Assembly (NCBI GenBank): GCA_008692225.1
Contig: VICG01000016.1
Coordinates: forward strand, 1,322,001-1,386,000
Origin: Monilinia fructicola
Taxonomy: Eukaryota; Ascomycota; Leotiomycetes; Helotiales; Sclerotiniaceae
Reading direction: 5' to 3'
Length of the DNA: 64,000 nucleotides
The notes below the pieces were generated by a model, which had not been told where the DNA came from, made no database searches, and saw nothing but the letters and a program-made list of their open reading frames with translations. Positions 23,976 through 36,045 of the stretch are shown in pieces (the stretch's first letter is position 1; the number at the start of each line of letters is the position of its first letter). Position numbers and translations under genes: made by a program.

Positions 23976-25965
23976 ATGTCGCCAACGCTCTTCGATAAGA
24001 CCAAATGCATCACAATATCACCACTCTTCCTAGGTGCTTGAGCATTCCTCCTCGTCGTCTACGTGCTTCGAACTATAATTGATCGACCACCAAAGTTGGA
24101 ATTCCCGACAGTCGGTAGTGTCAATGACTCGGATTGTAGAGCTGCGTTGATTGAAGGATCCGCCAAGGTAAGAAGCTCTATATCAAGCCTTAGATACACG
24201 TTACTTTTCCCTGTCTACAGTATACAGACTTACAAAAATAGTATCCTGATACCCCTTTCGTTGTTTTCACCAATCCCCCAACGCTCATCCTCCCCCTGAG
24301 CACCCATGATGAAGTCCGCAACCTACCCGAAAGCAAAGTATCATTCGCCGAAGTAATGCGTCGCATGTTTCATGCAAAATACACTCGTATCGGCAATAAT
24401 TCCCCAGCCCTCATCAAAGCCGTCAAGATCGATTTGACACGCCACGTAGCATCTACTCTGGATGCTCTTCAAGACGAGACGCGCTATGCACTGGACCGGG
24501 AATTAGGCACGTGTGAGGATTGGACAAAAGTAGTTTTATACCAAAAACTACTCAGAATCGTCGCATTGTTGAGCGGAAGAATCTTTGTGGGCAGACCTTT
24601 GAGTAGAAGCGAAGACTGGATCAATAGTAGTATTAGATATACAGTGGATTGTGTAGCGGCGAAGGAACGCGTGATTGATTATCCAGCATGAATAAGATAT
24701 TTTGTGGTACCGTTCTTGCCGGAGATTAGAAGGGTCAATGAACATCGGATTAAGGGAGCAAAGCTGTTGAAACCCATTGTTGATCGGTGTATTACACGCT
24801 TCAGGGAAGGGAAGGTGGCTGAAGGAGACGAGGAAGACGAATTTGATGATCAACAAGGGTCTTTTGTGAGTTGGGTTATGAAATGGACGGATGTGAAAAA
24901 CAGAGAGAATCCCTCGACCTTGGCGGAAAACCAAGTGACTTGTAAGAAAGATATTGCTCGTTGCCCCTTCATACAACTTCTCAATCAATCAAATTCATAT
25001 GGATCACGACTATGGCTGCTAACTGAAATACAGTATCCTTCGCGGCAATTTATACAACAACTATGGCTAGCACTCACGCAATATTTGATCTCATCTCTCA
25101 TCCAGAATTCATAGCACCTCTCCGGGAAGAAATTGATCAGGTAACTGCAGAAGATGGGTATGAGATTGATGGAAGCGGGAAGAAGAATCTGAAAAAACAG
25201 TCCTTTGCAAAATTGAAGAAGTTGGATAGTTTCTTGAAGGAAAGTCAAAGGTTTAGTCCTTCGGGTCTCAGTAAGTTTATTTCCTTCTATCTCTCCAATT
25301 CAACTCTAGATACTAACGAACGCCCAGTCTCAAACCTTCGTCTAACTACCGCCCCTCTTCTTCTCTCCACTGGCCATACCATTCCCGCTGGCGTCCGGAT
25401 CGGCTATAATCTTTATCAAGTCAACAATACAGATCCAAGAGTATCTCCAATTTCTAATCTTTCCTCCACAGCCCCCTCATTGGACTCGCCGTCTTCATTT
25501 TCCCCCTTTCGCTGGTCATCACTCCGCTCTGTTCCCGGCAACGAATCCAAATACCAATTCGTAACCACGAGTAAAGAAGCTATGAATTTTGGCCATGGTT
25601 CGTATTCAATTCCCAATTTCCTCCTATTTTCACCCCCAATTCCATCCCGGATCTCAACTACAGTTTTCTTTTTCCTCGGCGTCCTTTTCGTTTTCTGGTT
25701 CGGCTATAATCATCTATCGACCTCAAAACCCATTCTTTGATAATCACTAATAACCCCGTGCTTAGGAAGCCATGCATGCCCCGGTCGTTTCTTTGCCAGT
25801 GCAGAGATCAAGGTGGTGCTAGTGGAGTTATTGACAAACTGGGATATCAGGTTGGTGGGAGATGAGATGGGAACTGGGGGAGAGAGACCGGCCAATTTTG
25901 TTCTTGATGCTACGATTGGTGCGAATCCGAGGGCGGAGGTTGAGCTTAGGCGGAGAAAAGTATAG
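23976..25965 (+). pseudogene. Cytochrome P450 pseudogene, kaurene-oxidase/CYP68-like
   Basis: An ER-bound heme-thiolate monooxygenase by family. Exons can be followed end to end: 23976-24167 (MSPTLFDKTK, hydrophobic anchor), 24221 onward (TPFVV, RRMFHAKYTRIGN, LRIVALLSGRIFVG), an I-helix exon from 25035 (SFAAIYTTTMASTHAIFDL), the K-helix KESQR, then the heme loop FGHGSHACPGRFFA split by an intron after FGHG. Splice sites are canonical. Three in-frame stops break it: TGA at 24039-24041 in the membrane anchor, TAG at 24239-24241 just before YPDTPFVV, and TGA at 24689-24691 where YPAW is expected. The heme ligand Cys and ExxR remain, so inactivation looks recent. Family placement rests on motif texture and is approximate. 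Confidence 0.9.
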
Positions 25966-27089
25966 GGGAAGGATAAATAGGTCTACAGTGAGAAGTAGGA
26001 AATTAGCAGTAGGAAGTGATGCAGGTACATTCTTTATACCAAACGCTCCATCGCTCATTTCTTGTTCTATCTAATTTATACATTCACCATAACAAACAAT
26101 TGTAACTTTTTCTGAAAATCGATATACCGAGATCATTTCTGGACAATGGGAATTATCTCGGACATCGAGTCATGGCCTTTATTTGAGTCATGCCATCATG
26201 TCATATTGAGGAGTAGATATTGAAAAATACCGATTTCCATGCATATGTTTTTTGTTCCAAAAACGCAAATTATGCTACAGCTTTAGAAGCTCAACTTATG
26301 ATGCTCTGTATGGGAGTAAAGAGAACGTAGGAGAAGGAAGATTCCGTCTTTCATGATGATGAAGAGAAGATTAAAGTATGGGTAATGGTTAAAATAGAAA
26401 GTTGAGGAGAAGCTGTACAGAGTGCTTTTCTCGAAGCGCTTTTCAGTCCTCAGAAGCATCACGATCTTGAAAAGTTACCGCCAAGAAGAAGAGTAAGAGC
26501 TGTGAGGTTAAGAAAAGTCGATTTCAAAAGAAGCATATGCGGTCCACTCACCCGGTAGGAAGTCTGGGATAACCTTGGACGTTGATGTTGATGTTGATGC
26601 TGAAGTATAATTTTTATCACCAAATATCTAGGGCTATGAGCCTGTAGGTCACCCGAGACCAGATGGGAAAGAAACTGAATGAGATGGGTTGAAAAAAGTT
26701 CTTCCGTGGTGAAGGTTGTCTTCTTCACCTGTCGATAGGCAGATGGTGGGAATTGTTTGTTGTGAAGTACTTATAACACTCTTCTGTTTTCATTGTTAGG
26801 TTTGATAACAGAGGTATCCTTCAGGCTTGGGAACTTTGATGATATTATTCAGTATGTAAACTCATGCTTAATATTGGGAATTCCATTTTCGCTCTATCTC
26901 TTCAGTCCCCTACCCTCCTTCTGCTATATATCTACATCAATATATTCCTAAGATGTAGTTACTTGCGGAGTAAGAGTATCAGTGTTAACAACTTTCTTGG
27001 AATATGCCTATTCAATTCCCAGTTTTCACTTATCACCCCTCGCATCTTACAGCTACCGTTGCTATCTATCATTCATTTCAAACGTATCC
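25966..27089. other. Intergenic, no gene seen
   Basis: Spacer between two P450 loci. A (TGATGT)n-like stretch lies at 26583-26600. No gene recognised. Confidence 0.5.
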
Positions 27090-28765
27090 CTACCCAACGA
27101 AAGCCCTCACACCCCTCCCACTGCTCATCGGCACAAAGTAGTCACTCGTACATTCCACATCACCTACATCCGTATCATGCAGCACCAAATCCAAGCCCCC
27201 AATGACCCCTTTAACACATAAATACAATTCCGCCCATGCCAAGTTGATTCCCAAACATTGACGGGATCCTTTACTGAAACTTACAATGTACTTGGATAGA
27301 GATGGGTTTTCAAGGAAGCGAGTTGGAGAAAAGGTGGTTGGGGAGGGAAATATGCGTGGATCCAGATGTTGGAGTAGGGATGACATTGATACTGGGGTCT
27401 GGGTGTGTTAGGGTAGTTCGTTATACGAGGGTGGTAGAAGGGAAGAGGGAAATTGATAAAAGGGGCACGAGCGAACTGAATAAAAAAGGACATACCCCAG
27501 GAGGAATCTCCCACTCGTTAAATACCAACACCTGATCAGGAGAGATTCTCTGCAAATGCGCCACAACACCAAAAACTTAACCTCAACCCCTCTTGAATCA
27601 CAGCCGTCAGGTAGGGCAACTGTTCCAGTTCCTTCAGCCCACTTTTCTCGTGCATCTCAGCAAGGAGTTTTGATAAGATATCAGGATTAGCCAGAACATG
27701 ATAGGTAATAACGGATAATGTCCAAGCTGTAGTTTCTGTGCCGGCTCCTATGACTGTTTGTCCTTCTTGCCAGAGACGCTCTACAGATTTCTCGTTCTGG
27801 GGAAGGTCACTGAAGAGAATTTCGTGAAAGATGGTCGGATGAGAAGAGCGTTCGTGATCGGTGTTTTTTCCATTCATAATGGCACCTATTTGTGCTCGTA
27901 ATCCCTGTGAATAGTCTCTATTAATACCATTCAACCTCAAACAGTGAATAAGCAGCACACTCACCATTTGAAACCCTACGACACTGACAAATTTTGGGTC
28001 AAGGAATCTTATAGCCCACAACGGCATACTCTGCATCAAAGGCAATATCCAAGGAAAGACCTTTGTAACATGGGATATCTTGCTAACATTCTTGATCGCC
28101 ACCTGAAAATTCGTTTGAAACTCCTCAGCATTTTCCACATAGCGATTTGATTTCCCCAACGCATATTCAGATATAACATCATTGGTAAAGCATGAAAAGG
28201 CTAACGAGAGATTAACCGCTTTGTTGGTGTCCTTGTAAGAACGGAGCTTGATGACAAGTGAGTCCACATGTTTCTGCATCATAGTTTCGAGACGAAATAC
28301 ACTGGCTTTTGAAAAATAACGATTCATTACTCCTCGACGGAGACGGTGATGGTCGTGAGATACAGTGCCAATCATTGATTCGGAGTTACCAAATTGCTTC
28401 GTGAAGTAAAGATACTTATCACGTTTCTTTCCACCGGCAACGTATAGTTCATCGTAGTATTCTGGGTCATTTATATGAAGTTCCCACGGATTGATACGGA
28501 TTATTGGACCTGGACAAAGAGTCAGGATTGTATGGTTCAAATAAGAAGAAAGCTAACCATATTTATCGTGCAGCTTTCTAATCTTGAAGGTGTATTGCCC
28601 TCCCAAGACGACTTCATGGTATATCTCATACAACATGGAAATAGCAGCCAATCTTGGTCCAGGGAACTTGGCAATTGGACTGAAGTAAAGACGCCATATT
28701 ATCCCATATGCTGTATAGAAGAAGAGAGCGATAATTGGAACTATTATCGAATTCATTGTATTCAA
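27090..28765 (-). CDS. Cytochrome P450, trichodiene-oxygenase-like, one-base frameshift
   Basis: A membrane-anchored monooxygenase with four exons: 28765-28558, 28509-27965, 27904-27496 and 27398-27090. The start gives a hydrophobic anchor followed by [12 protein letters not shown], the proline-rich hinge. I-helix GAGTETTAWTLS, K-helix EGLR, PTRF and the heme loop FSKGSRQCLG are all present. The 60-nt intron at 27905-27964 lacks stops and is a multiple of three, so retention would not break the frame. In exon 3 a run of five T (plus-strand A5 at 27571-27575) is one base too long: the raw frame ends at FWCCGAFAENLS, whereas four T restore SFGVVAHLQRI. Corrected length is 489 residues. It is paralogous to the intact P450 at 48415-50598 (both share [11 protein letters not shown] and YGPIIRINP). 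It is either a pseudogene or a sequence error. Confidence 0.85.
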
Positions 28766-29803
28766 TATTGACTCGCTCTAGTATGTATGAGCAGTAAGTA
28801 GTATCACCCAAACGAACGACGACATAGTGAGTGTAAGAACCAAGTAGATGGGAATCTGGCAGCTAATACCACTTCTTTCCACTAGGCTGGGATAATGGAG
28901 AACTGCCAGGGATAAAATTCCCTCCAGTCACGGAATAAGCATCATTGTTAAAAGGCATGGAACACAAGAGAGATGACATCTTCAACTCATTAACACACCC
29001 AACGCGATTGGATGATTCTGAATGTCCTTGCATCAGCGCACGAGTAACAACAAGAACCACCCCATGTATGCATTATTGGAGTTGATAGAGTCGTATAGGA
29101 TAGCGTTGCTCGACTTGATCGGGTTTATAGGTGCCCCTCGATATGACGGCGAATCATCAATCTGTTTTCATTCACTCCTTGCCTACGTCTTCCAATACAG
29201 TGTCGAATTCTCTCGGGCTTGAGGTACAAAAGGGAAAGTAGCCGACGTGAGAGGGTGGAGGTAAACAACCATGTCACTTTTGGTGAGTGTGGACTTTTTC
29301 TACAACTGCAGTGTTGTCCCGTTTCCATGCTACAGGTACAACAACGGTCTAGGCTATTGGTCTCCTCCAATCACAAGATATCAAAAGCTGCACATCGGCA
29401 ATTAGAAGCCCAATTGCCCATCTTCTGATCAATACCCCGTAGGCACTATAAAAGCCACCACCCTAAATTAGTCTTTAAGCCGAATCCCAGTTTTATACAC
29501 TTGTATACCACAAGCATGTGTAACCAACTCGTGACCGGTCATTGGGGAATAAATGCAATTCACTATTCGACGAATGACAGTTCTTTTATGAGAGTGGATC
29601 CGATGATACTTCCATAGGATATCTCTATATTCTACATCTAAAGATCCAAGAGGTGTACCTGCAATGCAATGCAATGCTATGCGCCCTCAAACCCAAGCTA
29701 ACCTTATGAGAACTCCAAAACCCAAGCCCAGTCAAATCATATGCGTATCATATTCAGATATATAGCAGGGTGGCTCGTCCAGCACCAAGCAATCATGAGA
29801 GAT
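28766..29803. other. Intergenic, no gene seen
   Basis: Spacer between P450 and RNase T2. Small repeat gcaatgcaatgc near 29660-29673. The overlapping frames at 29022-29428 show no family signature. Confidence 0.5.
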
Positions 29804-30728
29804 TCAATATGGTTTCTTAGGCAAATACTTAATCCCTCTTCTGGGACAAGTACCGCGACCAGATTTCCCAGCCGGAGCAGTAGCCACAAACTCCCCCAAC
29901 TGCAAACTCCCTTTGACGTTGAAACTATACCACGCTTGGTTTAATCTCCCATATCGACAACCGAGCACGACCTCGCTCCCTGTAACAGCGGTCAACGCCG
30001 CCTGAATCTGGCTTTCCGTATAAGTAGCCGTATAACTCGGTACAATTCCGGCTTTCTCAAGAGCTTTATATGTATCTAATTGTTTGAACAATCCCACGGC
30101 CCTTGTGAAGAAGTCGATAACTTCATCACCGGCTTCGTATTTATCGCCGTAACAAGATGGTGCGAGTGTGTTTACACATGTTCCATGTTTATTCATCTCA
30201 TGTTCCCAAAAAGTTTCCGCGGAACCTCGGTTGGGAAGCCAGTATTTGTTCATATCTGCAAGCAGATCGGTTTGCGATGCGGCGGTGAGGATGGAGGTTA
30301 TATTATAATATCTGGGAGTTTCGTGACAGTAGGTTGGATAGGAGCCATCGCAGAGATCCGGCCTGTAACATCTAATAAGCTTTGAACCATACGACTGGAA
30401 ATGACAGATGGACGAACCAAAGACCATGAAGAGTCCAACTATCAACCGGACCTATTGCAGGACTGTAATCCCAAAATTGAGTCTGAAGAAGCTGACCCCC
30501 GGGGTAGATGAAGCAGCAAGAATCTGGAGCTGTTGTACTATTGTGACAGGAGAGGGGAGAATTCGATGGACAAGAAGGCGCATTTCCAAAGGGTATATAG
30601 GGTCTGGGAGTTGTAGCAGCCGATGAAGATGATGGATTGCTGATTATCGGTATCTGGGATAAGATGCCACCTGCAAATGAAACGAATTTACGAATAGATG
30701 AGACGGACGAGGTTGTGTTGGATGCCAT
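29804..30728 (-). CDS. Ribonuclease T2 family protein
   Basis: An acid endoribonuclease that cleaves single-stranded RNA through 2',3'-cyclic phosphates. Two exons, 30728-30418 and 30362-29804, give 289 residues. The first active-site block WTLHGLW spans the intron, which splits the Trp codon; the second is FWEHEMNKHGTC. Both catalytic His and the Glu are present, as are multiple Cys for disulfides (SCPSN, SCCF, CDGSYPTYC). The N-terminus has a modest hydrophobic stretch (FVSFAGGILSQIPI) rather than a textbook signal peptide, so secretion or vacuolar targeting is likely but not certain. The C-terminus is basic (RGIKYLPKKPY). It lies between a P450 and a tyrosinase on the same strand. The splice signals are GTTCGT...ACAG. 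Confidence 0.93.
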
Positions 30729-31366
30729 GATGAAGTTTGAACTGTAGACTGTGAGTTGCAGACTGTCGGTTATGAACTGTGAACTGCAGTGTTGATTGAA
30801 AGGGAGAGAAAATGGATGGATATATCTAATGATGAGTGAAGAAGAATGAATGGATGAAGAGAAAGAAAGAAAGAATTATATTACTCCAGTACTGAAAAGG
30901 GACCCTTTGAGCTTTCCAAGTCCATGAAGAAGCTCGGCTCAGATAATGACTAGAAGAGCTACGTAATATGCTAAATTAAAGTTATTACTAAGCCCTGAAG
31001 GGGTTAATAGGTCTAGTCAGAGGATAGATAGAGCGTGAAATTGTGAAGATAGAGTATCAACAGGGCATCAATATGGTATAAATGGCCATAGATAAGTCCG
31101 GACAAGCCTTCAAGGGCACCATGTGATAAGATTCAGCCCCTGTTGATTCACCCATCAATGCCGCATGTGCCCCCATGTGCCCCTGAATGTCTCACAATAG
31201 ACCTACTAGACAATTAGATACTGAGTTGTACACAGTACATGGTCAGGTACTACAATAACGACAACTACAACTACTACTGCTGCTGCTGATAGTAGAATTA
31301 CTAGATAGATACCTAGATACCCAAGCATACCTTTTACCTTACCAAAGGTAGATTTCTCATCTCGAC
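30729..31366. other. Intergenic between RNase T2 and tyrosinase
   Basis: Promoter side of the RNase T2 gene and 3' flank of the tyrosinase gene. Purine-rich GAAAGAAAGA near 30860-30880. No gene seen. Confidence 0.55.
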
Positions 31367-32891
31367 TCAAACATAGATGTAGCACATCTCTCCGTTCAAT
31401 CCCCCAAGAGTACTCATCAAATCTTTCAATGGCACAGGTCCCGCATTATATCCAATATCTTGTAGGTCTTCCAACGTGGTGTTTCTGCTAGGAGGATTAT
31501 TACCAAAGGTAATTGTTCCTGAGATGGCATTCTGTCTGTTGGCCAAATCCTGAATTTGCCATATCCACCACACCCTATCAATCATACCGTGGTGAAGATA
31601 AAAAGCTGGGTCACCAGAGGATGCGAAGAAGTCCTGCGTGCATTGATCAGTACGGTTGATCCTAAAGGGGAATATGTCGCTGGAGAAACATGGTCGCTTA
31701 CACCGCCAGGATCACCGCCAATTGTGTAATGTCCCCCTGTATGGACACCCCATTCCCCTGCGCTAAACATCCCTTGCATGACAGTCTCGAACCAATATAT
31801 ATCTGCATTTGAAGGATTCGTTATGAGGTCGTAAGTATAGTTCGTTTTCGTAACAGCAGCACTATGAACATTTACATCGCGGCGTAAACATCGTGGATTG
31901 TAGCCAAACCCGTCGGCCCGTGGGTTTACTGGCGTGCCTGAGATTGTTCCGGCGACTGGGCCAAGATTAACAGTCATACTACAGGATAACTTAGTATGTT
32001 AACAAAAAGATGAGGAGGCTTCATACTTTTTGAAGGGTCCTGTGGTTACACATCCGCCACCTACGCCAGGTGGAATGACATCGAATGGAGCTGGCGCACC
32101 GTTGAGTGGCACACCAGTATGGTTGTAGTACAAGCCATTGCCACTCATACTTGTTGGGCTTCCATCAAACAGCGGGGAGTGTATTGGGTCATCAGCGTAT
32201 TTGCCCCAATTCCAATACTGAAGTTAAGTCAGTGATGAGATGATCAGGAAGCTAAAATTATAGAATACAAAAGAATTCAAAGTTTCTGGACCGCATGAAA
32301 TTTGGAGGTGATGAAAAATAGATAATCTCACTCACAGGTTGATATCCTTTGTATCCACATTCTTCACGGAGTGCTTTTTCATACGTATGAACGTAGTATC
32401 TATGCCAGCCCAGGAAGTTTCCCTACGCTATTAGATCAGATCACAACACGCCTGGCATAGCTCACACCTACCGTTGAATGAATTATAAGAGTCTGATTTA
32501 TATGCGAGGCAACGAAATCATCAAAGCGACTTCGAGCACCTGGGACTACCTCAGAAGGTGTGATAGATTTTTTAGACTGCAGACAGAGTACAGCATTTGT
32601 ATACGCGATTCGATCCGCTCCAGAGAGGTCACTCCTGCGAAATTTTAGACCTTAAGCTCCGGTGCTATCAAGCTTAACCTACCATTCACGGCGCTTTATG
32701 GCATTCTGGATCGTACAAGTGTTGTTTGGATCATGCTTTGCTTGATATTCTGCAAGTTTCGCGAGGCCTTGGGCTGACAGGATATCTACTGCATCGGGAG
32801 AGTGTGACGGATACGAAGCTGCTTCAATGACACCAAGATACGATTGAAGAATGAGAAGAATTGAGAAAGTGCCAAGAGAGAGGAAGTTCAT
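31367..32891 (-). CDS. Secreted tyrosinase-like di-copper oxidase
   Basis: Type-3 copper protein that oxidises phenols. ATG 32891 is chosen because it starts a clear signal peptide (MNFLSLGTFSILLILQSYL). At least six exons are linked by canonical introns. The CuA region runs ASHINQTLIIHSTGNFLGW then HRYYVHTYEKAL and YWNWG. The CuB region runs HTGGHYTIGGDPGG then FASSGDPAFYLHHGMIDR. All expected His are seen. N-glycosylation sequons (NQT, NHT, NYT) fit secretion. No lesion was found along the spliced frame. The short form lacks the long C-terminal domain seen in the tyrosinase at 50664-52612, so the two are different subfamilies. It resembles tyrosinase-like proteins found in secondary-metabolite clusters. 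It lies head-to-tail with the RNase T2 gene. Confidence 0.92.
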
Positions 32892-33730
32892 CCTGACGAA
32901 GTGTAACACTAGTAGAACTGCTTCAAAGAGCAACCTTACATAAAAATGCCTCAGTCCCATCGACCACAAGCAAGACTTTATATCTCGTTCCCCCTTCTCG
33001 TCTGACACATCTAGAAGAGAGATGGGCAGTAGGAAGTGGCTTTGAAGTTCTAGGGTTAGCTATCGATATCTTTCCTTTCGGCTCTTGGAGTCAAGAATGG
33101 AAAGCTTACGAGAAGGTAGACGATCACTTCAACGTTCTTAGTAGATAGAACCAAGTAATTATGTCATGGACTGACTTCGTGAACCGCATTTATGCATAGA
33201 CAAACAAGCATCTGTAATTTAATAAATGATATCAAATTATTGATATCGCTTGAGGCGCAATAAGCTCCAAAGCTTCAACATTTCCCCTCAATACCTCTCG
33301 AGTTCATTGGCTAAACAAGTCACTTGGATTGCTTGCGCCACCCAACGATCTATGCAATGAAGAGTAAACACATACATGTCAGCAAGTATATTTCACCTCA
33401 ACGGTGGTTCGTATCATCGTCTTATTCTTAAAACTTGATTATCTCAGTTGATGTATAAAAGCGCTCTCGTTGTAATAAATCTATCGAGGCGATTGACATT
33501 CTCGACAAAGTTAGTGCTACTTCAGGTTGAGTACTAACTCCACCAAAATAGACCTAATTATATCCACAAGCCGAAACTCAAACCTAGTACACACGAGCAG
33601 CAGGTATTTGAATCATCAATCTACTTAACCGGCTGTCTTCCCACCTACATATAAGCACAGTCAGAAATGATCAAGAGAATTGATGGTGTGATGAGATATG
33701 AGAATTCTACGTAGCATCGCTACATCAGTA
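32892..33730. other. Upstream region of tyrosinase, no gene seen
   Basis: Non-coding. An ATG-initiated frame extends upstream of the tyrosinase start to 33008 but would bury the signal peptide behind 39 residues. Confidence 0.5.
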
Positions 33731-34081
33731 GCATCAAACTCTCCTCTCGGAATGACCCATACCTTGACTAGCTCGGTATCATCATCTATCATCTATATTC
33801 TTGGTTATATATCGAAAGCATCGCATCAGACCGATAGCTGCGTTGGTCTGCAGAAACTTCAATGAACAAACGAAGTCTGCATAAGGAGTTTGGATTTGGA
33901 ATAAGCGGCATCAAACCTTCCTTTCGGAATGACCCATACCTTGACTAGCTCGGTATCATTTAGATCTATATTCTTGATGGTATATTGAAAGTATCAAACC
34001 GACAGCTGAGTTAATTTGCAGAAACTTCAATGGACAAACGAAGTTTGCCCAAGGATAAGAATTTTGGAATTAGAATGAGCG
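33731..34081. repeat. Tandem duplication of about 177 bp
   Basis: Copy 1 (33731-33907) and copy 2 (33908-34081) share long identical runs, including GGAATGACCCATACCTTGAC and TGCAGAAACTTCAATG, with scattered substitutions and small indels. The duplication is direct and adjacent, with no coding content. Confidence 0.88.
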
Positions 34082-34274
34082 GAATCTCGTATAATGAAGT
34101 AGGTAGCTATCTATCCCTTTCATCTTCATCAATATAAACAATGAATTCTATTACTCGAGTACATAGAAAAATGATAAGATGGGGAAAAGCATAAACAAGA
34201 TGGAAGAACCTGGATTTGATTACTCGGCATCAAGGCATAAACGTGTGATGGATGACCTTAGTAAGCATTCGGTA

Positions 34275-34520
34275 TATTTTAATATCTATCTATATACTTT
34301 TATACTTAATATACTTATTTATACTTAATATACTTATTATACTTATTATACTTATTATACTTATTATACTTATTATACTTATTATACTTATTATACTTAT
34401 TATACTATTATACTTATTATACTTATTATACTTATTATACTTATTATACTTATTATACTTATTATACTTATATACTTATTATACTTATTATACTTATTAT
34501 ACTTATTATTACTTATTATA
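34275..34520. repeat. (TTATACTTA) satellite
   Basis: About 20 tandem copies of a 9-bp unit TTATACTTA with small variants, next to the left end of the palindromic element. The plus-strand frame of repeated LIIL and YLLYL is an artefact. Confidence 0.9.
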
Positions 34521-35654
34521 CTTAGCGTTGTTTTAGATTAATACCGGGCTAAAAATTTAATCGAAAAAACGAAATATATATTTTTTTGTATATTTAATCT
34601 TTAAGAAATTATAATAAATCAACGAATAAATTAAATATAATAAAAGATACTTTAAAATATTAAAAAGTTAAAAATATATAATAAGCGTTTTAAAGGTTTA
34701 AATATTAATGTTTTTTTATATATTAAAAAGGAATTTAAAAAAGTATATTATTTTATCTTACTTTATATTATTTATATTTAAAACTTTAATAAATTAGATT
34801 TAACTATTAATTATATAAAAACTAAAAATCATATTTAATAAAGCATTTAATTCTATATAATATACTAATTTTAATTTAGTTTTATTTATTATTATTAGAT
34901 TTATAAAAGCTTTTTAAAATAAAGTAAAGAAAGTATAATAAACTTTTATTATATATAATAATAAAAGCATTATATAGTTTATAAATGTAAATTAAAATTA
35001 TTATTATATATAATGTTTTAATAGAATATATTATAGTTATAGTTTAAACAAAAATACTATAATGTAAATTTATAATAAATTTATATAATAAAAATATTTA
35101 CTATTTAAATAATTATAAATCGATCTTTTATATATAATTCTATATTTATAATAAAAAAATATAATATATTTCACTTATAAATTATATATATTAATAATTT
35201 TTATTAGAATTAATAGATAATATAATACTTTTATTATTATATATAATCAAAAATTTATTATACTTTTTTCTTTTTATTTTAAAAGGCTTTTAAAAATCTA
35301 ATAATAATAAATAAAAACTAAACTAAAATTAGTATATTATATAGAATTGAATGTTTTATCGAATATAACTTTTTTATTTTTATATTATTATAATTAAATT
35401 AGATTTATCAAAGGTTAAAATATAGATAATATAAAATAGTATATTTTTTAATCTTTATTTTATATATTATAAAACTTTGATTTTTAAAAAATTTAAATAC
35501 ATAAAATATTAATCTTTTAAATTCTTAATATTTTAAAAAGTTTTATTTAAAAAGTTTAATAGATTTGCTGTTTTATTATAAATTTTTAAAGATTTAATAT
35601 AAATTTCGTTTTCGGTTGATTTTAGCCCGGCATTGACCCAAAAACAACGCCAAG
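34521..35654. mobile_element. RIP-degraded palindromic (foldback) DNA element, TA target site
   Basis: The ends are inverted repeats: left CTTAGCGTTGTTTTAG and, on the minus strand from the right end, CTTGGCGTTGTTTTTGG. Both are followed by CCGGGCTAAAA and then CGAAA. TA dinucleotides flank both sides (34519-34520 and 35655-35656). The similarity continues inward: TTCTATATAATATACTAATT occurs at about 34850 and, inverted, at about 35330, with roughly 70 nearly identical bases after it. The arms therefore cover most of the 1.13 kb. Differences between arms are mostly C/T and G/A, and the interior is almost pure AT, as after repeat-induced point mutation. No transposase is left. TA duplication and end structure suggest a Tc1/mariner-type MITE or foldback, by inference. 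Confidence 0.82.
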
Positions 35655-35656
35655 TA

Positions 35657-36045
35657 CTTGCATAAATATCTACTAGGGTTTCCTCACATCCAACCAATCA
35701 TATCATTCTGCCGATGTCTATGTAGTATTTTCTTTGCTTTTGGAAGGCGGTGAAAATTATTTGATATCAAATGTCTTGGTCCGTCTCTGTCTCTACCATA
35801 ACGATCTCATCATCGTCATCATCATCATAATAATAATAAGACAAGTTTTGATAGCCGCGGCATGAGCTCTCTGTTATCACCATGAAACTCCTCGTGGCAT
35901 CTCGATCATTGGGCCTCCATATGAAGAAAATATCAATACGACCAGTTACACAACTTCCAGTATGCTCATCCCTCTCCTCCATACGTCTGATCAAGCTAAT
36001 GTGCAACCACCTTTACTCTAGTTTCGTAAAACTTTATTAAGCTGC
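35657..36045. other. Upstream region of the rhomboid gene
   Basis: Non-coding. A (TCATCA/TAATAA)n tract at 35810-35840. A short minus-strand frame here is repeat-driven. Confidence 0.5.

Noticed and set aside
34252..34536. 94-codon hydrophobic frame (LIIL/YLLYL)
   Set aside because: Direct translation of the TTATACTTA satellite.
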